A stretch of 64,000 nucleotides of DNA, taken from Paracoccus laeviglucosivorans (GTDB taxonomy: Bacteria; Pseudomonadota; Alphaproteobacteria; Rhodobacterales; Rhodobacteraceae). The stretch covers positions 248,001 to 312,000 of the forward strand of contig NZ_FXTK01000001.1 of NCBI RefSeq assembly GCF_900182695.1, in the 5' to 3' direction. How positions within the stretch are numbered: position 1 is the first letter of the stretch; the number at the start of each line of letters is the position of its first letter. The notes under the pieces were generated by a model, which did no database searches, was not told where the DNA came from, and saw only the letters and a program-made list of their open reading frames with translations. The translations under genes were made by a program, and so were the position numbers. Positions 30,905 to 39,331 of the stretch are shown here, piece after piece.

Positions 30905-31441
30905 TCAGTTCGACGCCATGCGCCGATCCGAGCGGTAAAAGATGTGGCTGCCGATGCGCGCCGTGCGTTCGAACTTGCGCGACCATTTCGGCTTCACGGC
31001 GGGCGTGTGGAAATAGGTCGCCCCGTCGGTCAGATTACGCGGCGCACCCGACAGGGCGGCCTTGGCGATCTGCTGGGCACGGGCATAGGCACCACGCTCG
31101 CGGATGCGGCCCTTTTTATAGGTGAACTGCCCGCTTTGGTTCACGACGCCGCAAACCGTTTTGGGGAAGCGCGGATGATCCACGCGGTTCAGAATGACCT
31201 CGGCCACGGCGCGCTGGCCTTGCGAGCCTTCGCCGCGGGCTTCGAAGTAAAGCGCCTCGGACAGGCACTGCAGATCGGTGGTGCTGACGTTCGGAGTGGT
31301 AGCTGCCTGGGCAGCGCGGCTGCCGGTCTTGTAGGTCACGCGCTGCTGGGTGTCAGCCATTGCTGGGGCGGCCGCAACTGCGGGAAGCGTAAGGGCAACA
31401 CACAGGGAAACGCGCGCCAGCCATGACATCGGTGTCGACAT
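30905..31441 (-). CDS. Cell wall hydrolase, SleB family
   Basis: A 178-residue exported protein. The signal peptide ends near APAMADTQQ, followed by a Hydrolase_2 / SleB-type domain from about residue 62. LQCLSEALYFEARGEG contains the catalytic Glu. AVAEVILNRVDHPRFPKTVCGVV and GATYFHTPAVKPKWSR are hallmarks of the family. SleB was defined in spore germination; proteobacterial members are peptidoglycan hydrolases used in growth or envelope turnover. ATG 31441 follows AGGACC. An upstream in-frame ATG (31474) would give an untypical signal peptide. Confidence 0.9.
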   Translation of the reverse strand: MSTPMSWLARVSLCVALTLPAVAAAPAMADTQQRVTYKTGSRAAQAATTPNVSTTDLQCLSEALYFEARGEGSQGQRAVAEVILNRVDHPRFPKTVCGVVNQSGQFTYKKGRIRERGAYARAQQIAKAALSGAPRNLTDGATYFHTPAVKPKWSRKFERTARIGSHIFYRSDRRMASN

Positions 31442-31603
31442 TTTGGTCCTGTTCAAATGGGGTCCGGTGTTCACTGTCCGGGGTTCGTGTTCGTGCCCAT
31501 TCCGGGCCTTTGCTGCCGGTCAATGGGCAGAAACAGGCCGCACGGTTCCAGCCCACTTAAGCGTGAGCCGCCAAAATCATAAGAAAACAAAGGATTTAGG
31601 CGA

Positions 31604-31640
31604 AAACCCGCCTACAGTGATTTCGTTAACGGGCGGGTTT
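31604..31640 (-). terminator. Probable terminator of the PPDK-like gene
   Basis: AAACCCGCC (31604-31612) and GGCGGGTTT (31632-31640) form a perfect 9-bp stem with a 19-base loop, 20 bases beyond the stop. On the minus strand TTTTCGCC follows. Confidence 0.55.
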
Positions 31641-31659
31641 CGGCCAAATCGCGCAGGGC

Positions 31660-34221
31660 TTACGACTGCGCCGCAGCGTCCAATTCGGCCTGTTCGCGGC
31701 GGATCAGAATCGATTCCTGCGCCGCCGCCAGCCTTGCGACTGGCACACGAAAAGGCGAGCAGGAAACATAGTTTACACCCGCACGTAGACAAAATGCGAT
31801 TGATTCAGGATTGCCGCCATGTTCGCCGCAGACCGAAATCGTGATGTTCGGCGCATGGCTGCGCGCCCGTTCCGTGCCGATCGCGACCAGTTCCCCCACC
31901 CCGTCGCGGTCAAGGATGTGGAACGGATCTTCGGCATAGACCCCCTGCCCGACATAAGTGCCCATGAAGCGCCCGGCATCGTCGCGCGACAGGCCATAGG
32001 TCATCTGCGTCAGGTCGTTGGTGCCGAAGGACAGAAAGGCTGCATGCTGGGCAATGTCGCCCGCCCGCAATGCGGCACGCGGGGTTTCGACCATGACACC
32101 CAGACGATAGGTGAAATCCTTGCGCGTCTCATTGCGGACGGCGGCGGCCACGGCGTCTATGCGGGTCTTGACCAGTTCGACCTCGCGCCGGGCGCTGACC
32201 AGCGGGATCATGATTTCGGGGACCACGGGATCGCCGTTGCGGCTGGCTTGAATCGTCGCCTCGAAGATGGCGCGGGCCTGCATGTCATAGATTTCGGGGA
32301 CGGTGATCCCCAGCCGCACGCCACGCATCCCCAGCATCGGGTTGAATTCCGACAGCGCCTCGACCCGGCGGGTCACGTCGGACAAGGGCAGGTCCAGCGA
32401 TTCCGCCAAGGCCCGCATCCCTTCGCGGTCATGGGGCAGGAATTCGTGCAGGGGCGGGTCGAACAGGCGGATGGTGACCGGAAGACCCGCCATGATCTTG
32501 AACAGCTCCGCGAAATCGCCGCGCTGCATGGGCAGCAGGCGGTCCAGCGACAGGCGGCGATCCTCGGCCTTGTCGGCAAAGATCATCTCGCGCATGGCGG
32601 GCAGGCGTTCGTCGTCAAAGAACATGTGTTCGGTGCGGCAAAGCCCGATGCCCTGCGCACTGAAGCGCCGCGCGGTGCGGGCATCTTCGGGCGTGTCGGC
32701 ATTGGCCCGGATGCGGATGATGGATTCGTCGTCCGCCCAATCCAGCAGCTGGTTGAAGCTGTCGTCCAGCGCAGGCTCCAACATTTCGGCGGCCCCCGCC
32801 AGCACCTCGCCCGAGGTGCCGTCGATGGTGATTTCGTCGCCTTCGTGGAATTCGCGCCCCCCCGTCCGCATGATGCGGGCGCGCGGGTCGATGCTGATGC
32901 CGCTGGCGCCCACGATGCAGGGCAGGCCGATGCCGCGCGCGATGACGGCAGCATGGCTGGTCATGCCGCCCCGTTCGGTCAGGACGGCGACGGCCGCGTG
33001 CATCCCGCGGATGTCTTCGGGAACCGTTTCGCGGCGGACCAGCACGCAATGTTCGCCCCTTGCCTCGGCGGCCTGCGCGACGGTGGCGGAAAATACGATG
33101 CGCCCCGTCGCGGCACCGGGGCTGGCGTTGATACCGCGCGCGATGATGTCGCGGGGTGCGGTCGGGTCCACCTGATAATGCAGCAGGTCCGACAGCACGC
33201 GCGGTTCGACCCGCATCACCGCTTCCTCGGGCGGGATGATGCCGTCGCGGGCCAGACCCACCGCAATGCGGACGCTGGCGCGCGATGATCGCTGCACCCG
33301 CACCGCGTCGATGATCGAGAGCTGGCTGTCCGAGACGACGAATTCCACCTGCATCTCCTCGCGCAGGCGTTCGCGGGCGGCGACGCCGTAGCGGACCAGA
33401 TCGGCAAAGACTTCGGGGGCAGCTTCCTCCAGCGAGGCACCGCGGGGGTCGCGGGTCAGATACAGCGTCTCGGCCCCTTCGCCCTTGGCGCGGCCTTGCG
33501 TCTGGCCGCGAAAGCGCCCGGTGATGCGGGGCGTGCCCGTGCTGCTGTCGATCAATTGGATCGAACCCGAGCCTGTGACCCCCGGCCCCAAGGCCAGTGC
33601 CATATCCTGAACGATCAGCCCCAGCGGCGCCTGCGCGGGCGCGCCCTTGGCCTGACGCAGCAACCGGGCGGTCGGGCCATCCCAGGCGCGCGCCATGCTG
33701 CGCAAGACCTCGGCCAGCTGGCGGGCGGGATCCTGGGGGAATTCCTCGTCCGTCTCGTCCTCATAGGCGTCGAGCGCGGCGCGCAGGCCACCGTCGCTGT
33801 CCGAGAACATGTCGGGATCAAGGCGGGCGACATGGATGGCATAGGATTGCACGAAACCCAGATAGATCGCATCCGCCGCAGCCTTGCCACGTTTTTCGGC
33901 CAGTCGGGCGTGGCATTCGTCATTGATGCCGACATTCAGGACGGTGTTGGGCCCACCCCAGGCAGGATTGACCGCCGAAGGGCGCACACTGACCAGCCCG
34001 TCGGCACGTTCGATGATGCCTGCAAGACAGGCGCGGTCCGGGGTCTGACCATTCGCAATGGCGCGCACCGCATCGGCCGAAAAGGCAAAGCTGGTCGGCA
34101 CCGGCAGGTCCATGCGGACAAGGCGCTGCAGGCATTTGGCCCGCCAGCCGTGGCGCACGACCTGAACCCCCGCCGAGGGGGTGATTTCGACGATGGCATC
34201 TGGTTCGGTCAGGGCGGACAT
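31660..34221 (-). CDS. Pyruvate phosphate dikinase-like protein with degenerate ATP-binding domain
   Basis: An 853-residue relative of pyruvate, phosphate dikinase. The central His domain (ERGGMTSHAAVIARG, His423) and the PEP/pyruvate barrel look intact: GLCRTEHMFF, DPPLHEFLPHD, SFGTNDLTQMTYG and Cys798 in CGEHGG. The ATP-grasp half is altered. The N-terminal GGKG loop is missing, SVRSGARxSMPGMMDT reads SVRPSAVNPAWGGPNT, and the LQTR motif that contributes Gln and Arg to ATP binding reads IDAV at 304-307. It may move phosphate between PEP and His423 without using ATP. The usual ppdK name may therefore mislead. It lies downstream of glyS. Confidence 0.85.
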   Translation of the reverse strand: MSALTEPDAIVEITPSAGVQVVRHGWRAKCLQRLVRMDLPVPTSFAFSADAVRAIANGQTPDRACLAGIIERADGLVSVRPSAVNPAWGGPNTVLNVGINDECHARLAEKRGKAAADAIYLGFVQSYAIHVARLDPDMFSDSDGGLRAALDAYEDETDEEFPQDPARQLAEVLRSMARAWDGPTARLLRQAKGAPAQAPLGLIVQDMALALGPGVTGSGSIQLIDSSTGTPRITGRFRGQTQGRAKGEGAETLYLTRDPRGASLEEAAPEVFADLVRYGVAARERLREEMQVEFVVSDSQLSIIDAVRVQRSSRASVRIAVGLARDGIIPPEEAVMRVEPRVLSDLLHYQVDPTAPRDIIARGINASPGAATGRIVFSATVAQAAEARGEHCVLVRRETVPEDIRGMHAAVAVLTERGGMTSHAAVIARGIGLPCIVGASGISIDPRARIMRTGGREFHEGDEITIDGTSGEVLAGAAEMLEPALDDSFNQLLDWADDESIIRIRANADTPEDARTARRFSAQGIGLCRTEHMFFDDERLPAMREMIFADKAEDRRLSLDRLLPMQRGDFAELFKIMAGLPVTIRLFDPPLHEFLPHDREGMRALAESLDLPLSDVTRRVEALSEFNPMLGMRGVRLGITVPEIYDMQARAIFEATIQASRNGDPVVPEIMIPLVSARREVELVKTRIDAVAAAVRNETRKDFTYRLGVMVETPRAALRAGDIAQHAAFLSFGTNDLTQMTYGLSRDDAGRFMGTYVGQGVYAEDPFHILDRDGVGELVAIGTERARSHAPNITISVCGEHGGNPESIAFCLRAGVNYVSCSPFRVPVARLAAAQESILIRREQAELDAAAQS

Positions 34222-34265
34222 GGCGTCACATTAGGCACGGCCCGGTTGATCGTGCAAGCGCGGCA

Positions 34266-34289
34266 TAAGAAAGGGGGCTGCCGCCCCCT
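34266..34289 (-). terminator. Terminator of glyS
   Basis: AGGGGGC and GCCCCCT (34272-34278, 34283-34289) form a perfect stem with a four-base loop. On the minus strand TTTCTTATG follows. A second small hairpin, GGGCC/GGCCC, lies beside it at 34291-34303. Confidence 0.7.
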
Positions 34290-34314
34290 CGGGCCGTTGG
34301 CCCTTCACCCCTGC

Positions 34315-34335
34315 GGGTATTTTGGGAACCAAGAA
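34315..34335 (+). repeat. Third copy of the GGGTATTT...AAGAA repeat
   Basis: GGGTATTTTGGGAACCAAGAA lies six bases beyond the glyS stop. It matches the copy at 3244 at 18 of 21 positions and agrees similarly with the inverted copy at 3288. Confidence 0.6.
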
Positions 34336-34340
34336 GCCCG

Positions 34341-36446
34341 TCAGCCCTCGATCCTGCCGAAATCTGCGATCAGGCGGCCGGTTTCGCGGATGCGCGACAG
34401 CAGGTTCAGGCGGTTGCGGCGCGTGATCTGGTTATCGGTGTTGATCTGCACCGCCTCGAAGAAGGCGTCGATGGGGGCGCGCAGCGTGGCGATGCCTTGG
34501 GTGGCGGCCTGGAAATCCTCATTGCGGACGGCTTCGCGGATGGCGGGTTCGGCGCGGTCGAGGGCGGCGAAAAGGGCGCGTTCTTCGTCGGTTTCGGCGA
34601 ATTTCGGATCGGCGCCGAAGGAGTATTCGACGCCGTCCTTTTCCTCGGCCTGCGCGAGGATGTTTCCGGCGCGTTTGAGGCCTTGCAGCAGGTTTGCGCC
34701 GTCTTGCGTTTTGAGGGTGTCGTTGAGGGCGGTGGCGCGGTTGACCAGCAGCACGAGGTCGTCATTGCCGGGCATGGCGATGGCGGCGTCGATGATGTCG
34801 TGGCGGATGCCTTGGTCTTTGAGGAAGACTTTCAGGCGGTCGTGGAAGAAGGTGAGGAGGTCGGAGACTTCTGCAATACCCGAGAAATCATCGTTATCTG
34901 AATCATCGCGCGATATTCCGTGACCAACCACGCCTTGATCGGCCAACTGAACGAAAGGTGCCCGCACCCCATTCCCCAACACCAACCGAATAACCCCCAG
35001 TGCCGCCCGACGCAGCGCGAAGGGGTCTTTCGACCCCGTGGGCTTTTCGTCGATGGCCCAGAAGCCGGTCAGCGTGTCCAGCTTGTCGGCCAGCGCGACG
35101 GCGACCGAAACCGGCGCGGAGGGCACGGCATCCGACGGGCCAAGCGGCGAATAGTGGTCGCGGGCGGCGTCGGCGATGGCGGCGTCCTTGCCTGCCTCAA
35201 GCGCGTAATAGCGGCCCATGGTGCCTTGCAGTTCGGGGAATTCGCCGACCATCGCGGAACGCAGGTCCAGCTTGGCGATCTTCGCAGCCTCGGCGGCTTG
35301 CTCGGGGTCCGCGCCGACCAGCGGGGCGATTTCGCGGGCCAAAGCGGCGATGCGTTCGATGCGGTCGGCCTGCGAGCCCAGCTTGCTTTGGAAGGTCACC
35401 GAGCGAAGCCCCTCGGCCCAGTCGGTCATGCCCGAGCGGGCCTCGCGCAGGTCGTTGTCCCAGAAGAAGGCGGCATCCGACAGGCGGGCGGCCAGCACGC
35501 GCTGGTTGCCCTTCAGGATCGTTTCGCCGTTATCCGGGGTTTCGATGTTGGCCACCGTGACGAAGCCCTCGATCCGCCCGGTCTTCGGGTTGCGGGCCGA
35601 GAAGAACTTCTGGTGTTCGCGCATCGAGGTTTGCAGCACCTCGGGCGGCAGGGACAGGAAGCGTTCCTCGATCGCGCCCATCAGGGGGACGGGCCATTCG
35701 ACAAGGCCCGCAACCTCGGTCATCAGCCCGTCATCGGGCATGATTTCCCAGCCGCGCGCGAAGGCGAGGTTCGCGGCCTCTTGGCGGATCGCGGCTTCGC
35801 GCTCGGCGCTGTCCAGCATGACCTTGGCGCGGCGCAATTTGGCGGCGTAGTCGTCAAAGCTGCTGACCGTGAAAGCGTCCGGGGCCATGAAGCGGTGCCC
35901 GCGGGTGGTGTTCCCCGAGACAATGCCCTCGATCTCCATGGGCACGACCGAGGCGCCCGCCTCATCCGTCAGGATGCAGATGACCCCATGCAGCGGGCGG
36001 ACCCAGCGTAAGCTGCCCGCGCCCCAGCGCATCGACTTGGGCCACGGGAAATCGCGGATGGTGGCGGTCAGCACCTCGGCCACGATGTCTGACGCGGGGC
36101 GGCCCGGTTTGGTCAGGGTGGCGAACCAGACCTGACCTTTCTTGTCGTCGCGCGCCTCAAGCTGATCGCGGGTCAAGCCGGTCGAGCGCAGAAAGCCCTC
36201 CAGCGCCGCATCGGGGGCGTCGGTGCGCGGGCCCTTGCGTTCCTCGCGCGTGGTCGGGCTGTTGGCCGAAAGCCCCTCGACCGTCAGGACAAGGCGGCGC
36301 GGCGTCGAAAACGCGCCGGCGCTGGCATAGGTCAGGCCCGCGCCGACCAGACCGTCGGTCACCAGTTTCTTCAGATCCTCGCGCGCGCGGGCTTGCATCC
36401 GCGCCGGGATTTCTTCCGAGAAAAGCTCGATCAGAAGGTCGGGCAT
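34341..36446 (-). CDS. glyS: Glycyl-tRNA synthetase beta subunit
   Basis: GlyS, 701 residues, is the beta subunit of the alpha2beta2 glycyl-tRNA synthetase and carries tRNA-binding and editing-like parts. It begins MPDLLIELFSEEIPARMQ, and TGFWAIDEKPTGSKDPFALRR is the conserved central motif; an anticodon-binding-like C-terminus follows. Around residues 504-528 an acidic segment, HGISRDDSDNDDF, interrupts the usual sequence, and the DNA there drops to about 47% GC. Codon choice in the neighbouring C-terminal part also differs (more CTC and CAA). The reading frame is intact. Confidence 0.96.
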   Translation of the reverse strand: MPDLLIELFSEEIPARMQARAREDLKKLVTDGLVGAGLTYASAGAFSTPRRLVLTVEGLSANSPTTREERKGPRTDAPDAALEGFLRSTGLTRDQLEARDDKKGQVWFATLTKPGRPASDIVAEVLTATIRDFPWPKSMRWGAGSLRWVRPLHGVICILTDEAGASVVPMEIEGIVSGNTTRGHRFMAPDAFTVSSFDDYAAKLRRAKVMLDSAEREAAIRQEAANLAFARGWEIMPDDGLMTEVAGLVEWPVPLMGAIEERFLSLPPEVLQTSMREHQKFFSARNPKTGRIEGFVTVANIETPDNGETILKGNQRVLAARLSDAAFFWDNDLREARSGMTDWAEGLRSVTFQSKLGSQADRIERIAALAREIAPLVGADPEQAAEAAKIAKLDLRSAMVGEFPELQGTMGRYYALEAGKDAAIADAARDHYSPLGPSDAVPSAPVSVAVALADKLDTLTGFWAIDEKPTGSKDPFALRRAALGVIRLVLGNGVRAPFVQLADQGVVGHGISRDDSDNDDFSGIAEVSDLLTFFHDRLKVFLKDQGIRHDIIDAAIAMPGNDDLVLLVNRATALNDTLKTQDGANLLQGLKRAGNILAQAEEKDGVEYSFGADPKFAETDEERALFAALDRAEPAIREAVRNEDFQAATQGIATLRAPIDAFFEAVQINTDNQITRRNRLNLLSRIRETGRLIADFGRIEG

Positions 36447-36916
36447 CAGTCCATTACTCCGCGTTCGGGGGTCTTGTCGTTGAATTGGTGCCAGCCGAAT
36501 GCGCGCCCGTCGGGATAGACGGCGATCACGCGATCCACGTCGGGGCGAATCTCGGGCTGGGAAAGGTAGGCTGTGGCCGCGCCGGATTTCAGGTCGGCCT
36601 GCAACTGGCCCGCATCGAAGCAGGAAAACCAGTTCGGCGGCACCAGCGGCGTCGGCGCGGGGAATGGCTCGGCGCCGTCCGGCAGCGGCTCCAGCAGTTG
36701 GAAGCAGGCGCGCCAGCGGATGGGCGAACTGCCCGCGTCGATGGCCTGCACGGCATCAATGGACAGCGGCACGGGCGCGCCATTGCGCATGACCGTCAAC
36801 TGAACGGTCGCGGGGTCGATTTCGTCATAGAAACCGTATTCCTGCGCATACCACATCCCGCCGCCCGCAGTGATTGCGACGGCCAGAATGGCGATGGCGG
36901 GAATGCGGCCGTCCAT
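36446..36916 (-). CDS. DUF6446-like membrane-anchored protein between glyQ and glyS
   Basis: A 156-residue protein with one N-terminal transmembrane segment (about residues 6-22) and a globular periplasmic part. RWRACFQLLEPLPDGAEPF and PPNWFSCFDAGQL carry two Cys likely to form a disulfide, and VDRVIAVYPDGRAFGWHQFN is near the C-terminus. This resembles the DUF6446 family of Rhodobacterales, always uncharacterised. The start overlaps the glyQ stop by one base and its own stop overlaps the glyS ATG, so it is fully embedded between two synthetase subunits. Confidence 0.83.
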   Translation of the reverse strand: MDGRIPAIAILAVAITAGGGMWYAQEYGFYDEIDPATVQLTVMRNGAPVPLSIDAVQAIDAGSSPIRWRACFQLLEPLPDGAEPFPAPTPLVPPNWFSCFDAGQLQADLKSGAATAYLSQPEIRPDVDRVIAVYPDGRAFGWHQFNDKTPERGVMD

Positions 36917-37866
36917 CAGGCACCCGCCGGGAAATCGGGCAGCGGCTCGCCGGTCGCGGCAGGGGTGGTCGCGAACAGGTCGGCGCAGCGTTTCGCCAGC
37001 GCACGGACGCGGCCGATATAGGCCTGACGTTCAGTGACCGAGATCACGCCGCGCGCGTCCAGCAGGTTGAACAGGTGGCTGGCCTTGATCGCCTGATCAT
37101 AGGCCGGATGCGCCATGGGGATCGCGCGGCCTGCGGCATCGGTATCGGCTGCGGACAGGATGCGGTCGCATTCCGCCTCGGCATCCTTGAAGTGCTGCAG
37201 CAGCATGTCGGTATCGGCGATGTCGAAATTCCAGCGGGAATATTCGCGCTCGGTCTGGTTGAAGATGTCGCCATAGGTCAGTGGGATCGGGCTGTCGGGA
37301 TGGTTGAAGGGCATGTCCATCACATGCTCAACCCCCAGCACATACATCGCCAGACGCTCAAGACCATAGGTCAGCTCACCGGAAACCGGGCGGCAGTCAT
37401 GTCCGCCGACCTGCTGGAAATAGGTGAACTGGCTGACCTCCATCCCGTCGCACCAGACTTCCCAGCCCAGCCCCCATGCGCCCAGCGTCGGGCTTTCCCA
37501 GTCATCCTCGACGAAGCGGACATCGTGGATCAGCGGGTCTAGGCCGATGGCGCGCAGGCTGCCCAGATACAGTTCCTGCATCTCGGGGGGCGAGGGTTTG
37601 ATGATGACCTGATACTGATAGTAATGCTGCAAGCGGTTCGGGTTTTCGCCGTAGCGCCCATCCGTCGGACGACGCGAAGGCTGGACATAGGCCGCAGCCC
37701 ACGGCTTCTGCCCCAGCGACCGCAACGTGGTGGCCGGGTGGAACGTGCCTGCGCCCACCTCCATGTCATAGGGTTGCAGGACGGCGCAGCCCTGTGCAGC
37801 CCAATAGGATTGCAGGCGCAGGATCACGTCCTGAAAGCAGACGGGTTTGTCCTTGGGGCTGGTCAT
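36916..37866 (-). CDS. glyQ: Glycyl-tRNA synthetase alpha subunit
   Basis: GlyQ, 316 residues, is the catalytic class II core of the alpha2beta2 glycyl-tRNA synthetase. [20 protein letters not shown], the class II motif [19 protein letters not shown] and [20 protein letters not shown] are diagnostic. ATG 37866 is preceded by AAGGA with a suitable gap. An ATG six codons upstream (37884) has no ribosome binding site. It is first in the glyQ/DUF6446/glyS operon. Confidence 0.97.
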   Translation of the reverse strand: MTSPKDKPVCFQDVILRLQSYWAAQGCAVLQPYDMEVGAGTFHPATTLRSLGQKPWAAAYVQPSRRPTDGRYGENPNRLQHYYQYQVIIKPSPPEMQELYLGSLRAIGLDPLIHDVRFVEDDWESPTLGAWGLGWEVWCDGMEVSQFTYFQQVGGHDCRPVSGELTYGLERLAMYVLGVEHVMDMPFNHPDSPIPLTYGDIFNQTEREYSRWNFDIADTDMLLQHFKDAEAECDRILSAADTDAAGRAIPMAHPAYDQAIKASHLFNLLDARGVISVTERQAYIGRVRALAKRCADLFATTPAATGEPLPDFPAGA

Positions 37867-37951
37867 CCGGTTTTCCTTGGGCATAACTGGAAAGAAATGT
37901 CAGCCGCCTTCTAGGCAGTGGTCGGCGCATGGTCAATGAGAGGGAGAGTGG

Positions 37952-39331
37952 ATGCGGCGCTTTGCATTGGTCCTTGGGGCTGGCCTGACGCTTCCCTTAT
38001 CCGCATTGGCCGAGGATGTGGTGATCCGCATCGAGGCAAAACGCGGCAGCGAAGCCGTGCAGACCGCAGCGCAGGGCTGGGCCGCGCAGTTTCCCGATGT
38101 GGTGACGTTCCCCCTGGCCGATGGCTGGACCGGGATCGCGCTTGGCCCGATGCCGCGCGAACAGGCCACGGCGCGGCTGGACGAATTGAAACGCGATGCC
38201 AAGGTTCCCGGTGACAGCTTCCTGTCGCCCGCCGCAGGACGGCAGATTGCGCAGGTCGCGGCAGGCACGACGGTTGCCGCAGCGCCTGTCGTGACCGATC
38301 CGCCCGCAGCCGAACCCGCGCCGGAAATTGCGGCTGTGCCCGCGACCCCCGAACCCGCGCCGCCGCCGCCAGAATTCTTCCTGCGCATCGAATCCAGCAC
38401 GAACCGCACCAGCGCCGAAGAAATGCTGGCCAAGCGCCGCGAGATCCTGCCCGAAGCCGGGCTGTGGACGTTGCCGAATGGCCGTTCCGTCGTGGGCCTT
38501 GGCCCCATCCCCGACGAAGCGACCGGAGAGGCGTGGCTGCGGGCCTTCAAGACCGCTGGGGCCGTGCCCCGCGATGCCTTCCTGTCGCCCGCCGAAGATA
38601 TGGGCGATGTCGCCATAGCCGGGAAACCGCCGGAACTGGGCGCCCCGCCCGCCGAAGGCGCGATGCCGCTGGCCATGCCCGCGCTTGAGGATATTCAGCG
38701 CGCCCTGCGTTGGGCCGGGCATTACGAAGGCGCGATCGACGGCAAGGACGGCCCGATGACACAGGCGGCGATCGCAGATGAGATCGTGCGGCTGCGCGCC
38801 TCGCCCGACACGGCGACCGCCATGGCCGAACTGATCCGGCGGCGCGAGGCGTGGCGGGCCGAGATGCACCTGACGCAGTTGCAGGACGCCCATACCGGGC
38901 TGGCCCTGCCCGCGCCGATGGACAAGCTGGCCTTTGACCGCACCGAACGGGCGCTGTCGATCTATGGCCCCAAAGACGGCTCGGGTGCGGCGCTGATCCT
39001 GTTTTCACAACCCGGCGGCCAGCAGGAGATGCTGGATCTGGCGGGGCTGGTAACGGCGCTTGGTTGGGTTCCCGCGCCGGAACGGCAGGTCAGCCGGGGC
39101 AGCGTGGTGCTGGACGGACGCAACGAAACGCATGTGGGCCATTCCGAAGGCCACGTGGTCGATGGCCGCGTGCAGGGTTTCGTGCTGATCTGGCCCGTGC
39201 AAGACCCTGACGAAGGGCGCAGGCTCGCCTCGGAAATCTCGGACAACATGGCGCGGTTTGCGCCGGGCGCGATGGACCCAACGGCCCCTGCCCCAGCCCC
39301 GGCAATGCCCTCGGCCGTGCCGGTGAACTAG
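37952..39331 (+). CDS. Periplasmic protein with two SPOR-like repeats and a peptidoglycan-binding-like domain
   Basis: A 459-residue exported protein with its signal peptide ending near LSALAEDV. Two homologous blocks, VVIRIEAKRGSEAVQ to DSFLSPAAG (about 22-92) and FFLRIESSTNRTSAE to DAFLSPAED (about 142-213), resemble SPOR-type repeats and are joined by a Pro/Ala linker. A PG_binding_1-like helix bundle, LEDIQRALRWAGHYEGAIDG, follows. The C-terminal 150 residues form a separate strand-rich domain, and the tail is Pro/Ala-rich. The architecture suggests a peptidoglycan-associated factor. It converges with trkH. Confidence 0.83.
   Translation: MRRFALVLGAGLTLPLSALAEDVVIRIEAKRGSEAVQTAAQGWAAQFPDVVTFPLADGWTGIALGPMPREQATARLDELKRDAKVPGDSFLSPAAGRQIAQVAAGTTVAAAPVVTDPPAAEPAPEIAAVPATPEPAPPPPEFFLRIESSTNRTSAEEMLAKRREILPEAGLWTLPNGRSVVGLGPIPDEATGEAWLRAFKTAGAVPRDAFLSPAEDMGDVAIAGKPPELGAPPAEGAMPLAMPALEDIQRALRWAGHYEGAIDGKDGPMTQAAIADEIVRLRASPDTATAMAELIRRREAWRAEMHLTQLQDAHTGLALPAPMDKLAFDRTERALSIYGPKDGSGAALILFSQPGGQQEMLDLAGLVTALGWVPAPERQVSRGSVVLDGRNETHVGHSEGHVVDGRVQGFVLIWPVQDPDEGRRLASEISDNMARFAPGAMDPTAPAPAPAMPSAVPVN

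Noticed and set aside
34862..34936. A frameshift or broken copy of glyS
   Set aside because: The frame is open through the whole region and the C-terminal domain continues normally, so it is an in-frame insert and not a pseudogene.
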